From: Takakia lepidozioides
Lineage: Eukaryota; Streptophyta; Takakiopsida; Takakiales; Takakiaceae
Assembly: GCA_030704615.1 (NCBI GenBank)
Contig: CM060732.1
Span: forward strand, 35,197,053 to 35,261,052
Reading direction: 5' to 3'
Length of the DNA stretch: 64,000 nt
Of the stretch, positions 24,119-35,100 are shown one piece after another. The position numbers were made by a program, and so were the translations under genes. The notes below the pieces were generated by a model. It was given only the letters and a program-made list of their open reading frames with translations. It was not told the origin of the DNA and did not search any database. Every line of letters starts with the position of its first letter. Position 1 is the stretch's first letter.

Positions 24119-25294
24119 GCTTTGACTTTGTTTTCTTAACACTGTTTATTATGTGGGTGCAGAATTGCAATGGTTAGAGCATGACGAAAATGCAGTCCTA
24201 CTGAGAAAGAACTGCATAGATGGCTTTATTGGGGCAATTCAAAAAGATGGGTCCAATGTTGTCATTGACTGGGTCCAAAATAATAACATCCAACAGGTTT
24301 CTCCTCACCTCCCTTCTCCAGTGGTTTCTGAGGTTCAAACAGTGGATGAGGAATGTGCATAACCACATGGGGCTTTTTCTTGGTCTTAAAATCTTAGTGA
24401 AAGGAGGGACAAGGACTTGTAAGCAATTTCTCTTAGCTCCAAGCAACCTATTCTGGTCTGGTTCTTTCCAATTGACCCCTTCCTTTGATCCCCTCTAGTT
24501 AAATGTCTGGGCCCATGGCCAGTAAGGTTAAGGGTGTCCAGCATGAACCTCTTTGCATCACTCTGTGCAAGCTTAAGTCACTTCGACAATTTTCATTTTG
24601 TGCAGCCTCTGTGGCATCTCCCTTTTCCAGATTCTCTATCCTCTGCACCCTATGAAGATGATCGGTTACTATTTGTGACCCCTACTACTGCAAAACTATT
24701 AACTTGAGCTGTACTAAACACTAAGGTGTTGTTTTGTGGTCATGGCAGATTCTGGTGGTGGGGATTTGCACAGATATATGTGTTTTAGAGTTCGTGACAT
24801 CAGTGCTGTCGGCAAAGAACCATGGTATTCTGGCTCCATTAGAGGAGGTCTTTGTCTACACTGATGGCTGTGCCACCTACGACTTGCCCTCACATGTTGC
24901 AAAGGACCTTCATGGCACCTTGGCACATCCCCAAGTGAGTGTGTTCGTGTCTCTTATAGCTGACGGTCACTGTCGAACTGGGCCATGTTACGGCTTATCT
25001 AGAGCCCGCGCAAAAGACGCCTAATCCAATTCAAGTCATGGGTGGCAGATTAATTATGGCTTTTCCTGTATAGGCACTTCTAGTGATGTAATAGGCAAGG
25101 AGCTCTGCTTAGGATGAGGTTCTTGGAGTGCATAGTTATGGCTGCAAGTCTTACTAAACACACACTGGCCGTGGTGGGATTACTCATGGTACAGTTGTGT
25201 GGTGTGATTGCAGGATTTGATGCACCATATGGGTCTGTACTTTGCAAAGCTTAGAGGTGCGCGCCTCGTGGAGAAAATCACTCTCACCAGCTAG
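22645..25294 (+). CDS. NIC1-like: Nicotinamidase (isochorismatase-like hydrolase), NIC1 type
   Basis: Exons are 22645-22791, 23199-23382, 24163-24296, 24749-24934 and 25214-25294. The phases close at 732 nt, giving 243 residues, matching plant nicotinamidases such as Arabidopsis NIC1. The enzyme converts nicotinamide to nicotinate plus ammonia in the NAD salvage (Preiss-Handler) route. The isochorismatase fold is visible throughout: catalytic Asp36 in GLVVVDELKGFC, Lys126 in LLRKNCIDGF and nucleophile Cys166 in VVGICTDICV, plus metal-binding Asp84/His86 (LLDTHEEN) and His98 (PFPPHC). The end, DLMHHMGLYFAKLRGARLVE, also fits plant homologues. No transit peptide is seen, so it is probably cytosolic. 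The ATG at 22645 is the first in frame and gives the family N-terminus. Intron 2 holds two LINE tails and a microsatellite. Confidence 0.93.
23847..24071 (+). repeat. Two tandem LINE 3'-tail copies in nicotinamidase intron 2
   Basis: Copy A (about 23847-23957) starts ACTACCAACGACAGCCCCTG. Copy B (about 23968-24071) starts GGCGTCAGTCCCTGATAAA. Both run through the shared core GTCAATGGCCACAAGGCTAC and end TATGAGTACA. The same ~115-bp unit forms the 3' end of the LINE copy at 34606-35147 and is found alone at 38076-38132 and 39750-39864, so these are 5'-truncated copies of that LINE or a SINE sharing its tail. Confidence 0.75.
24072..24118 (+). repeat. Compound (TC)n(AC)n microsatellite
   Basis: A run of TC dinucleotides passes directly into a run of AC dinucleotides, immediately after the second LINE tail. 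Microsatellites seeded at retroelement 3' ends are common. Confidence 0.9.
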
Positions 25295-26252
25295 CCAACA
25301 TCCGAAGGATTCTTGTGCGAACCTCCATTCATAGATACAGTGTGGAACTTTAGGTGCTGACCTCTGTGAGAAGTTATTTGGAATAGTGTTAATACAACCA
25401 CTTGAGAACAGGTCCTCTGTGTTTTGATTGGCATGAAGTGCAACAGGGTTTGACTGTGCTTCATACATGCAATTGCTTCATACATGCAACATAGCTAGAC
25501 ATGTTTTGGAAGATGCTTCAGGACATGGCTAAGTTAAGGTAGTGTTCACTGAGACCAGCAAGAACTGGAGTAATTTTCACCTAGAGGGAGGGAGATCATC
25601 TTCATCCGCCCAACGGATTCCACCACACATTCATCTAACAGATCCATCGATCCAACGGGAGCTCGACTCCTGAGCAACAGAATAACGTAGGACAGAGTCA
25701 TGCATCCAGGTGGGCACGGCTGTAACACTCGAGCAGACGCTCAAGCGTCGTGGCTGCGAAGATGGAATGAAGCAGCAGCTGGCTGCGCTCTCTGTGCAGG
25801 GCTGAAATCTCGTTGTCTCTTTCTATCTCCCGCAGGGCCATACTCAAACATTTGAATCTCTGTGGCCTTTCAGGGCTTCAGCCCATCCCTTTGGAGCTCT
25901 GCCCCACCCCCTTGCTTCCCCAAGCACCTCCCGAGTGCCTATCTCCAGGTAGTCCTACGAAATCCATGGCTCCTCTCTCTGGCTTGCTGTGTTGTGATCT
26001 GCTTCCAGATCCCATGAGCTCTCGAGTCCACATACAGGCTCTCCTGTCTGCCTTAGCCATAGTGGCATTTTTTCGCTGCTGCTTCCCGGGGATAGCGAAC
26101 CCCGACAGTGTCAGGAAGCCATATATATCCTCTCCTTTTGAAAACTGACCAAGATGTTTCTCTCTCCCACAATTGGATTTTAAATGATGGTTGCTTCAGG
26201 CTCTTCTGCTGTCTCTCTCGCTAGATAATCCATTGAGGAACTCTAGGAAGCA
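25295..26252. other. Intergenic; no gene seen
   Basis: This stretch lies between the nicotinamidase stop and the F-box start. Short ORFs exist on both strands, but none has a recognisable domain. A C-rich Pro/Leu/Ser ORF at 25813-26148 looks like composition and not a conserved protein. The F-box promoter and leader should be in the right-hand part. Confidence 0.45.
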
Positions 26253-28551
26253 ATGGAACTGGTAGCTTTGCTTCAAGATCCCAAACGGGTGTTCTACGGA
26301 CACGATACTGCACGTGTGTGCACCACATATCTTCCCAACAACAATAGCTATGGAGGTACCTGCTCTCTGGAGCAAAACCCATTGATGGATGAGCGGCTTT
26401 GGAGTCATTTGCCCGAGGATTTGATCGACCGTGTGTTAGCCTGGCTGCCCGCTGCGAGCTTCTTTCGCCTGCGCACAGTGTGTAAGAAGTGGAGCACCAT
26501 TATGAACTCCACCAGCTTTCTGGAATTTTGTTCTGAGGTTAGTCCGAAGTCCTGGTTTATAATATCCAGGTTCAGAGTCACATATCTCTTTCTGCAAATG
26601 GCAACTCTCTCTCAGATTGCTACAGTCACACTGAGCCCAATTATAAAACTGGTTGTGACCTCGACTTAACGTCAAAGGGAACTAGAAAACCTCACTCATG
26701 GATACATGCACAGGTTCCCTAAATCGCCTGGTTTATGGCTCTCGATATAATCTTACAATCTTTCGCTCCTTCCAGGTGCTCTCCCAGTGGAGAGGCGGGG
26801 CATTCTCGTATCAAACAAGACTGGGTGACGCTGCCAGGACTTAGATCAGTGATACAACATCTATAGAACAGCTTGCTAGGATTGTTCAGTATACATTACA
26901 GATTCCAGAACTGAAATGTACAAAAAACTGCTGCAGAACTGCCAGTCAATTAAATTTTACATGTACGCATATCTCAACTGATTGATTAGCTCTAGGATAT
27001 CAACCTCTTTCACAAGCTTTGCTTATCTTGCCAATGTCACAGGTCCCAGCACAAGGGCCCTATTTCGTCAAAATCTCTAACTGCGAGTACAGTCGGACGC
27101 TCTCCAGCTACAATCCCAATTTGAATAAGTGGCACAACCTGCCCATAGGCTTTCTCCCCTCACAAGTGAGCTTTCCTGTTGCTGCGTCGGGCGGACTCCT
27201 CTGTTTCATCAATAAATTTCAAGGTTATGTTGATGAGCACTGCGTGCTTTTTGTGTGTAATCCACTCATCAAGACATGGCGCGAGTTACCTCCAATGCTT
27301 TGCAGGCAACGCCCCGTCTTGATCAGCATGGTTGTGGAGCGTAGTCCATATGTCTACAAAGTGATTGTGGCAGGGCTACTGAATACGGAAGTCTATGACT
27401 CGGTCTCCTGTTCGTGGAAGAAGACAGGATGTCTTCCCCGGGGGGAAGAAGTTTCTCGCAATGTTGCCTTTAGTAAAGGAAGTCTCTACTGCCTCACACC
27501 TCGCTGGTACAACTGCGTGCTTTTGGCGTACAGTGTGCAGCAAGAGGTAGAAAACTTTGGGACCCATCCTGTTAATTCACTTAGCTAGAAATTGGATTGG
27601 GAATTCTGGTCTGAACATCCCCTGCGAAAGCATTGTCTGAACTCGACTGTTGTGAGGCACTTCTGAGCTCTAAGCTTCTCTTGGCATTTAGGAGTATGAT
27701 AAAATCCCACAACCTATCCGCATCAATCTGTAAGAATGGCGGATCTCAGATGAAGCTTTCAACCCTTCTCAAGGATCCCAGAGATTGAATTTTGTTGCAA
27801 GTTGCTGAGAATGTAAACATCTATCAATTTGTAGGTTAACTGGAATAAGCTCAACGAAGTGAACTTAGTGTAGCCTACATATCGATGTGAAACTCACAAA
27901 GTACTCAAATGATCAACAAAGTTGCAAGTCCGTTCTCAAGAATGGACTCGCAAGCTCCAGAGGAAGGCTGTCACGAAATTGCAGTTGCCCCCATAAATTG
28001 CACATGTCAAGTTGCCTGAGTTCGTCAAAATTGAGTCTTATGTTTAGCCCTTGGCAATCCAAGGAATTTATCTTCGCTCTGTATACTCAGATTACCAACA
28101 AGTTTATGCACACAGTCAACTGGAAATCCTGAGGTCCATTGCGATAATTTAAAACTTGCAAACCTGGTGGTAGGTGTGGAATAAAGTGAAGACAGGGCGG
28201 CTCCCAGGTTACTGCCAGTTCCGCAACCTGGTTCAGTGCAAGGGTCACATCGTGATTGTTGGAAAGTCAGTAAGGCACCAAATTCTGTCAGTCTGTATCT
28301 GGCTGCTGGAGCAGAAGACGATGAAGTGGCGTGAAGTGGGGCGCATGCCGCAGAGGATGTCGGACCATTTTCTGGGGAGGCCATCCGAGAGCTTCTATTG
28401 CACAGGTCATGGAGACCTTATCTTCTTGAATCGGGACAACTGCGATATGGGGTTGCTCTTTGACTTGTTCCAGAAATCATGGCGATGGGTGCCTGGGTGC
28501 CCCAACTTAGATGGACTGGCTTTCGAACCCAGATTGGACGCTTTGGTTTGA
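26253..28551 (+). CDS. F-box / kelch-repeat protein
   Basis: Exons are 26253-26537, 27043-27546 and 28174-28551, all joined in phase 0, giving 388 residues. The F-box lies at about residues 49-95: LWSHLPEDLIDRVLAWLPAA, then FFRLRTVCKKW. The F-box binds the SKP1 subunit of an SCF ubiquitin ligase. The remainder is a kelch-type beta-propeller, with YNPNLNKWHNLP, a SFPVAASGGLLCF blade and VCNPLIKTWRELPP, and in exon 3 WNKVKTGRLPGYCQFRNLV and GHGDLIFLNRDN, ending WRWVPGCPN. This belongs to the large group of plant F-box/kelch proteins related to UFO and the At5g15710/F-box-only type. The substrate cannot be read from sequence. The donor after SEV-adjacent codon 95 (GAG|GTTAGT) was chosen because it restores the family sequence. 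Frames are open throughout, so the gene looks functional. Confidence 0.88.
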
Positions 28552-30729
28552 TCAAGAGGTCTGTACATATGCAGGAGCCCAATACTAACCTCTAAACTGC
28601 GGGCTTCGTCTTGACCTTATGGACAATTACTAGGGATGCTCACCTCTCTATGGCTTAAGTCTTCATGGCACCATATGGTGTCTCTGTCTGAAGGACTCTA
28701 ACCATCGTGTTTACGTTTCACGCTTACTGAATGCTAGATGCAAAATGCATCGACGTTGACGAGACAATTTGCAGCTCATGATCGTGGGACTCTTAACTCC
28801 AGTTATGGCCGGTTATAAGACCACTAAAAATCGTCATATGCAAGATGGCTCGGCTTACAATCTCAGTCTCGGGACAAATAGGCTCTTGGCGCGTCTGTAC
28901 ATCAATATTGCACGCAGTTACTCCTATCAAGCTTGCACTCTAATCTAGGCTGTTCTTGCATGTGCAACTTTCAAGAGTTACTTCACACACAAATTTGTCA
29001 CGACCTAACTTGTTCTAACTTTGATTTCAGTTAGAACATCATGTCCTCCCTCAGATATAGGCAGCAACTCGACATGAGGAAAACAAGATCCAAACACCAA
29101 GTTTGCAACTTGCAACACGAAACAGGCAACGTTACAATTGATCAAGTCAAAATCAGGACAAATTTCTCAGATTGAACCTGTAGATCATCTTACAAAGCCT
29201 GTAGATTCTAACTCAAAGACTCTCCACAGTTAACTAATCAGTACCCAAGAAGTCCTAGATTACGAACTCTTTCATACTACGGTCCTGGGAGCTGAGGAGG
29301 AGAAGAAATATGCGTGCACGTCGAGCTTTTTGAAATTTAAACGTGCATTTGTAGCCTGCCACTCGGTAGGGGTAAGTGCCATTTGCCGGAAGTAGATAAG
29401 ACAGGAGCTCACTAAGTGAAATTACTTAACAATTGATATATAAGAGGCGACAGTGCAGTTGGCAGGGAGTACTAATTCATAGCTAGATCCCTCTGTCTGG
29501 ACCTGATCATTCTCCCCTGTACACCTGATCTTTCCCTGTAGCTGTATGCTAAATGTAATTTGGGGCCGTGCCAAGGGAGATAAGCTGCAGGTCGGCATAA
29601 TGTTCCAGCCAATCCCCTTTTCATCAGTTGTGTCTGCTGCTTATCATAACATATAAAACTGAGGTTGGAAAGTACGTGTACTCGTAAATGAATCCCCAAC
29701 GCAAGGATTCGTGAACGAGAATTGTGTAGGGACCTCTGTCGTTTGATCTGACCAGTCCCCTGTTTACTCTAACGCTGAGTGTGGAAATGGGCTGAAATGT
29801 GCGTCACAGGCGTAAGCGATTCTTCCATAATATACGGTTGTCCTAATCTCAGAACTAATATGATGCGCATGCATGGATCCCAAAATTTTCTGTCACGCAC
29901 AGTTGATATCATGTACAAAGACGAATAAATTAGAGTTCAGAGTTTCCTCGACACGATTAGCCAACTTGTCCTCCTCGAAGCAAAAGTGCATTGAAACATA
30001 GACTGCTACACAAGCTCAACTTCTCATCTGTAAAATTTGACTTATTGACAATGGATTGTCGTCCTCACGCCTCTAGAAAAGTTTACAGTGTCTAGTTGGC
30101 TATTTAAGATCAGAGTTCCCTCGTCCGCATTATACTTGTGCGCAGAGTCGTTTCAGTTCAAAAGCTTTCGACACTGAAGCTGTACACATGTTGATTTGCC
30201 TTCTTTGACAAACTCAACCTCAAATTTCTGTGGGAAGTTCGGGTCGCACAAGCGGAGTGATGAACCTTTTCCACCCTCTGCTTCCCCGCCCAGTAAAATC
30301 TCTGCTCTGACAAGCAAGATCTTTTGATGTGTCCCGAATTTCCCTTCGCTTTCACACCGAATGATATTGCCTCCACTGCAGGTCTACATGTCGACAAAGT
30401 TAATCCAACCACATCGACTGCCAACAAGTAAAAACAACATCATCAGCAAAACGTGTTAGGCGCCCTCGAAAATTCGAAGTGCTCTTGAAGTGTTTTTGTC
30501 AAGATTCAATCACCAGTTTGTTCTCCATGGCCAGAACATTGCATCACTGGAACCACCATAAGCTTATAATCCAACCTCTCCCCGCTGTTTAATCTCCTGT
30601 TCCTGCCATGAGGGAAAGTCGCTGATCCGGAGCATCAATGTGTGTACATCAAAGACTTAGAGAAGTGGAAGTGATAGATCTGGATCTAGCAACACAGAAG
30701 CGCCAGATATGTACCATCAGGGAAAGCTT
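28552..30729. other. Intergenic, about 2.2 kb; no gene seen
   Basis: Neither strand shows an ORF with recognisable similarity, and codon-like structure is poor. I found no transposon signature or strong repeat. It may hold the 3' UTR of the F-box gene at its left and that of the minus-strand membrane-protein gene at its right. Confidence 0.5.
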
Positions 30730-31041
30730 TCACCGTTGCTCAGATGGGGGTTTAGCCGTTGCTGGATGCGACGACTCCAAGGCCTGGTTTCCTTTCCCAG
30801 AAGGCTGTAGGTGGGGTGCGTCACGAGAAATGTAGTACGTCCATGTGCCGAGCGCTACAACAACAACGGCAGCTGCAAGGTACACTGGATATCTGGCAAC
30901 TCGGCCACCACTTTGTTGGTGTAAAACCCCCCCAGGGCTATGACCTGGAGGCCTCCTCGCCCCTTCAAGTCCGAGGGTCTTGAGCTCCTCCGGACTCATC
31001 TTAGTGGTATCTACATTTTTCTTCCAGCTATGATCCGACAT
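30730..31041 (-). CDS. Small single-pass membrane protein, plant-conserved family
   Basis: An intronless ORF of 103 residues. The N-terminal half carries the signature TTKMSPEELKTLGLEGARRP followed by PGHSPGGVLHQQ. I recognise this from small uncharacterised plant proteins (Arabidopsis At4g00585-like, as far as I recall) with 'MSPEEL..LG..G..RPPGH.PG.VLHQ'. One hydrophobic helix follows at about residues 51-71 (YPVYLAAAVVVVALGTWTYY), then a polar tail rich in Ser, Pro and Lys. There is no signal peptide, so the N terminus is probably cytosolic or in an organelle matrix, with the helix as a tail-proximal anchor. Function is unknown in the family. The ORF faces away from the ADP-glucose phosphorylase. 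Confidence 0.7.
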   Translation of the reverse strand: MSDHSWKKNVDTTKMSPEELKTLGLEGARRPPGHSPGGVLHQQSGGRVARYPVYLAAAVVVVALGTWTYYISRDAPHLQPSGKGNQALESSHPATAKPPSEQR

Positions 31042-31366
31042 TTTGTCAACCCTTGGGTGTAACTGTAGTCGCTTTAGTTTGCAGTGACTGCCGCCACAAT
31101 CTCCCGCAGATGCGAATTACCCTCGAAGAAATTACGGTACACCAACTTCCTTTCCCTGACTGACTCACTGAGCTATGCTCGGTCGATTGTAGCATCTACA
31201 CTTTCTGCGTTTGATCCTCTCAATTTTAAATCTCTTTCTCTCTCGAGCAAGGATTGTCTGTCTGTTCTAGAATGATCGCATCGCGTCACGACTATGTACA
31301 GTAATAAGTAAGTCCCACCCACCATTCTGGACACATGTCACATTCCGAATGTCGTGAACGAGATGT

Positions 31367-31954
31367 TTACCATTTGGCATGCGTCAGATACTTGTAACCG
31401 CCACCTTGCACTGCTCGCTTGCAATCGCGTGTCTCCCATGCAACCATCCTCCTTTTCACTGTCACCACGCGTTCCACTTCCGTGATTAAACTCTGGGTTG
31501 TTACATCTTCGCGAAATGCAGAAGGATCGATGTCGCTGGATGCTCTGTGTGCACCAACAAGTCCGAATTTGGGGTTGGATCTGCCTTTGCACTGTCGGTA
31601 ATCGACAGAGCTGAAAGGAGAATATCCCTGTTTCATGGTATATCCTTCATACTGGTGCATAAGTGTCCAGCTGTGCGGAAGAATATTATGCTCTGGCACT
31701 AGGCCTACCATGTTTGCTTTGACTCCTTGTTTCTCGAAACACCTGCAAGGAGATCTGACTTGTCGAGCCCAATAAGTTCCACACGTCGCCAAGAATGTGG
31801 CTGGATTCTCCGAGTGTCTGGGAAGGAGCCTGGAGGTGGCGGCTTTGATATCACAATTCCGCAGAAGAGTCCGCTTTGTGTTCAATGGAAGCATACTCTT
31901 CAACGCTTTCTTCCGAAGGAAACGTGGGCACTTCGAGGACACACTTGGACCCAC
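31367..31954 (-). CDS. Hypothetical protein, 195 residues, unrecognised
   Basis: An open frame of 196 codons beginning MGPSVSSKCPRFLRKKALKS. The first ~55 residues are rich in Arg, Lys, Ser and Leu with few acidic residues, which would fit an organelle-targeting peptide. The C-terminal part (VERVVTVKRRMVAWETRDCK) looks like real protein rather than low-complexity sequence. I do not recognise a family. It starts 219 bases upstream of the divergent ADP-glucose phosphorylase, as a shared promoter would require. It could still be a chance ORF, or one exon of a longer gene. Confidence 0.4.
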   Translation of the reverse strand: MGPSVSSKCPRFLRKKALKSMLPLNTKRTLLRNCDIKAATSRLLPRHSENPATFLATCGTYWARQVRSPCRCFEKQGVKANMVGLVPEHNILPHSWTLMHQYEGYTMKQGYSPFSSVDYRQCKGRSNPKFGLVGAHRASSDIDPSAFREDVTTQSLITEVERVVTVKRRMVAWETRDCKRAVQGGGYKYLTHAKW

Positions 31955-32173
31955 AAGCCTACCACAAGTAGGGATTCTGTGTAAATGGGCCCAACAGGTC
32001 TACTAATCACGGTGCTCGACATTGTGGACCAAGGTCTAAGCAGGTGCTCCTTGAAATCTCAAACTACTGGGTTCGCAGTTTAAACTGTTTCGCCGATTCT
32101 TTCCAAGTCAAAAGCTCAAAGATTGGTTTTACAAAAATTTCGACTACGTTGATTTTCACACGCATCCTTCCTG
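31955..32173. promoter_or_regulatory. Putative shared divergent promoter region
   Basis: This gap of 219 bases separates the start codon of the minus-strand 195-residue ORF from the plus-strand ADP-glucose phosphorylase start, so any promoter for the pair must lie here or overlap the leaders. No clear TATA box or named operator is visible. The call depends on the minus ORF being real. Confidence 0.3.
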
Positions 32174-35100
32174 ATGGCAGATGCGCCTACGGCAGAGCTG
32201 CGACGAGACCCAGTAGTGCAACGATGGGTTATAATCTCCTCGTCACGCAGCAAGCGACCGACAGATTTCCAATCCCATGGGAGCCTTGATAGAATTCGAC
32301 CCGGCCCTTGTACTTTCTGCCCAAATCATGAGCAGGAAACAGGCCCCGAAACATTTGCATTCAGAGATGGTGAAGAAGCTAATGCTCCTGACTGGCGGGT
32401 CCGCATTGTGGTCAACAAGTTCCCGGCTCTCCTGACCTCTGAAGTCACTGATCATGGATCGGCAAATGGGGTGGGTTCACTCTTTGGCGAATGCCGGCTT
32501 GCTGGGTTCGGATCCCATGAGGTGGTGATTGAGACCCCCGACCATTGTACCACCATGGCGGAGTTGCCAGTCCCACATATCTCCGAGGTAAAGAATCGAT
32601 GTTTCTCTATACAGAGGAGATGGGGGGAGGGATCCTGTTTTCCATACTTACTAAAAAATCTGCTTTATTCTCTTAAATTGCTTGTAGGTGCTGAAGGCAT
32701 ACCAAGAGCGATTGAAGCAGTTCAAGAAGGACCCTCGCTATAAATACTGCCAGGTGAGACTCCAGATTTCACGCTTTGGGTGCGGGATTATAGCAATTAA
32801 GTTCTTTCTCGCTCCCTCTGCACTAGACTGAAATTTAAACTCGGGGCGGGGAGTCACCCTTGAACCATAAACAGATGCAGGGAGGAAAGGGATATTTGTC
32901 AATGCCCGTTGTGCAGGCAGCCTGAAGCCAATAATTAATTTCTGACACAATGTCCGGGGTACTGGCATCAGAGAGCGAACCTCTTCAGGAACATCAAGAA
33001 CATAGTCCCTGCACCTATATTCACCAACTTTCAAACTCTGGAGGCTAAGCCCAAAGCTCTGACCCTGTTGGGGTGTAACTGTTGAGCAGATCACACACAG
33101 CAGATTGATATGTGTGTGAAGGGCTTTCTAGAGGGTATTTGGAAAGCCCAAACTAATTGTTCATATCAAGCTAAGTTCCACTGGAGTGAGCCCCTCACAA
33201 AGGTTGTGTCTATTCTGAAACTGGGCGCAGGGTCTATGCCCCCAAGTCGAAGGCAAGTGGGTCTGCACGTACTCTTTTTAATTCTAGTGATCAGCCTCTA
33301 GCATTAAGGGTTTTCTCATTCACAAAGTATAAAGCTGGTGCCCCACATGCTGCAGATCTTTGGAAGTCCATCATGCCAATATTGCTAAGCTGATCCTCCC
33401 CTCAAGTAACTGTGGTTTCGTTAACTATTGGACGCTCTCTTCTGATTCCACACCCTTCCCTGTCGTCATACAACGAACACTATTGGTAGAACGCTCTGAA
33501 GGCTGTGGAAGTATGTTGGTTTAGGAAGTTCACAAGAACGCGATTAGCTTGGCTTCTCTGCATGGATTCTACCATTCTAAGAGGCTTTGGCTTCTTTGGA
33601 TTCATTACTAACCAGAGAAGGTCAGGAGTTCAGATCAGAGAGGCAGAGGCCACAGGCAGAAATCTCCTCTCTGCTGTCTTATGAGTAGACATTCTCTTCC
33701 TTTCCTTCATATAACTGGCAGTGTCATCAATGCTGCAATCAACAGTGTGTTTAGCATTATGTCTATACCAGTGTACGTCAGATACTCAATTCCCTGTCAC
33801 TGGATTGTAGTTAGCTGTGGCTGAGTTTCCATACCAAAGTGCTTATGGCTGAAAGGTGTTTCCTTCCCTAGAAAATAGGGAGGGCTGACAGTACATTAAG
33901 TTTATGCATACAAGGGGATGACATGGCCGATGGTTCAGAGACAGTTTTTGATGCCCATGTTTTCCCTCTCTCTGTGACCAAACCCTTTCCTGCAGATTTT
34001 CAAGAACAGGGGAAATAGAGCTGGAGCATCAATGACACATTCACACAGCCAGATGCTTGCTCTTCCCATCATAACGGACAACACAAAGGATGAACTGCAG
34101 GGTGCAAAGGAGTACTATGACAAGCACGGAAAGTGCATATTCTGCGAAACTCTATTTTACGAAACCACGGGCCATAGAAGCCGCGTGATTGATGAGAATT
34201 CACAATACGTTTCTGTAGCACCCTATGCACCACGCTTCCCTTATGAGATATGGTTGATCCCAAGGCGGCATGCATCAAATTATGAAACCATTGGTGGGGA
34301 TGAGGTAAGCTAGTTGAACTACATTACGTGCTCTCTCTCTCTCTCTCTGCTGTAAGTCAGCTGGTAAAGGCTCAGAAGAAAATGTCTTGGGGAGAGTTGT
34401 ACTGTGACATTAATTTGAAGCACCGCAATGGTAATGATTGAAAGATTCTGGTTGGCCGTGCAACCTTTGTAAAGGCTGAAGAATGGTCAGCAAGTACACG
34501 CTTCAAGGAATTACAAGGGTGCCGTGGTGACTTCTATGGTTGAGGTTGTGAAATCTTTGAAACACACTACAGCCTTCTTGGCGTTAATCCAACTCTAATA
34601 GTGAGTTACCTCAAACAGTGTGTGACATGGGGGACGACATCATGGATGACCTCAAGGGTCTACCCACTCTCGGCACTAGACTAAAATTTAAACTCAGGGC
34701 GGGAAGCCTACCTTTGAACAGCAAACAGAAGCAGAGAGGAAATGGAGAGTCCAATTGCCCGTTGTGTGGGCAACCTGAAGACAATATTCATTTTCTGATT
34801 CACTGTCCAGGGTTCTCTCACCAGAGAGATGCTCTCCTCAAATCTATCAAGGGAATTGTGCCTGTACCTCTGTCTACCAACTTTGAAAGTCTCGAAGCTG
34901 AGCCAAAAGCCCAGGCCCTTTTGGGGCCTAGTTATTGGGCAAACTACAGATAGCAGATTGATGCTCATGTGAAGGGATTTCTAGAGGATATCTGGAAAAC
35001 CCGGATCAATTGGTTAATTTCAAGGTAAGTTTTACTACCAACGTCAGCCCCTGACAACGGTAGGTTCTGTCGCTTTTGTGTTCCGCTCAAACTGGGCACA

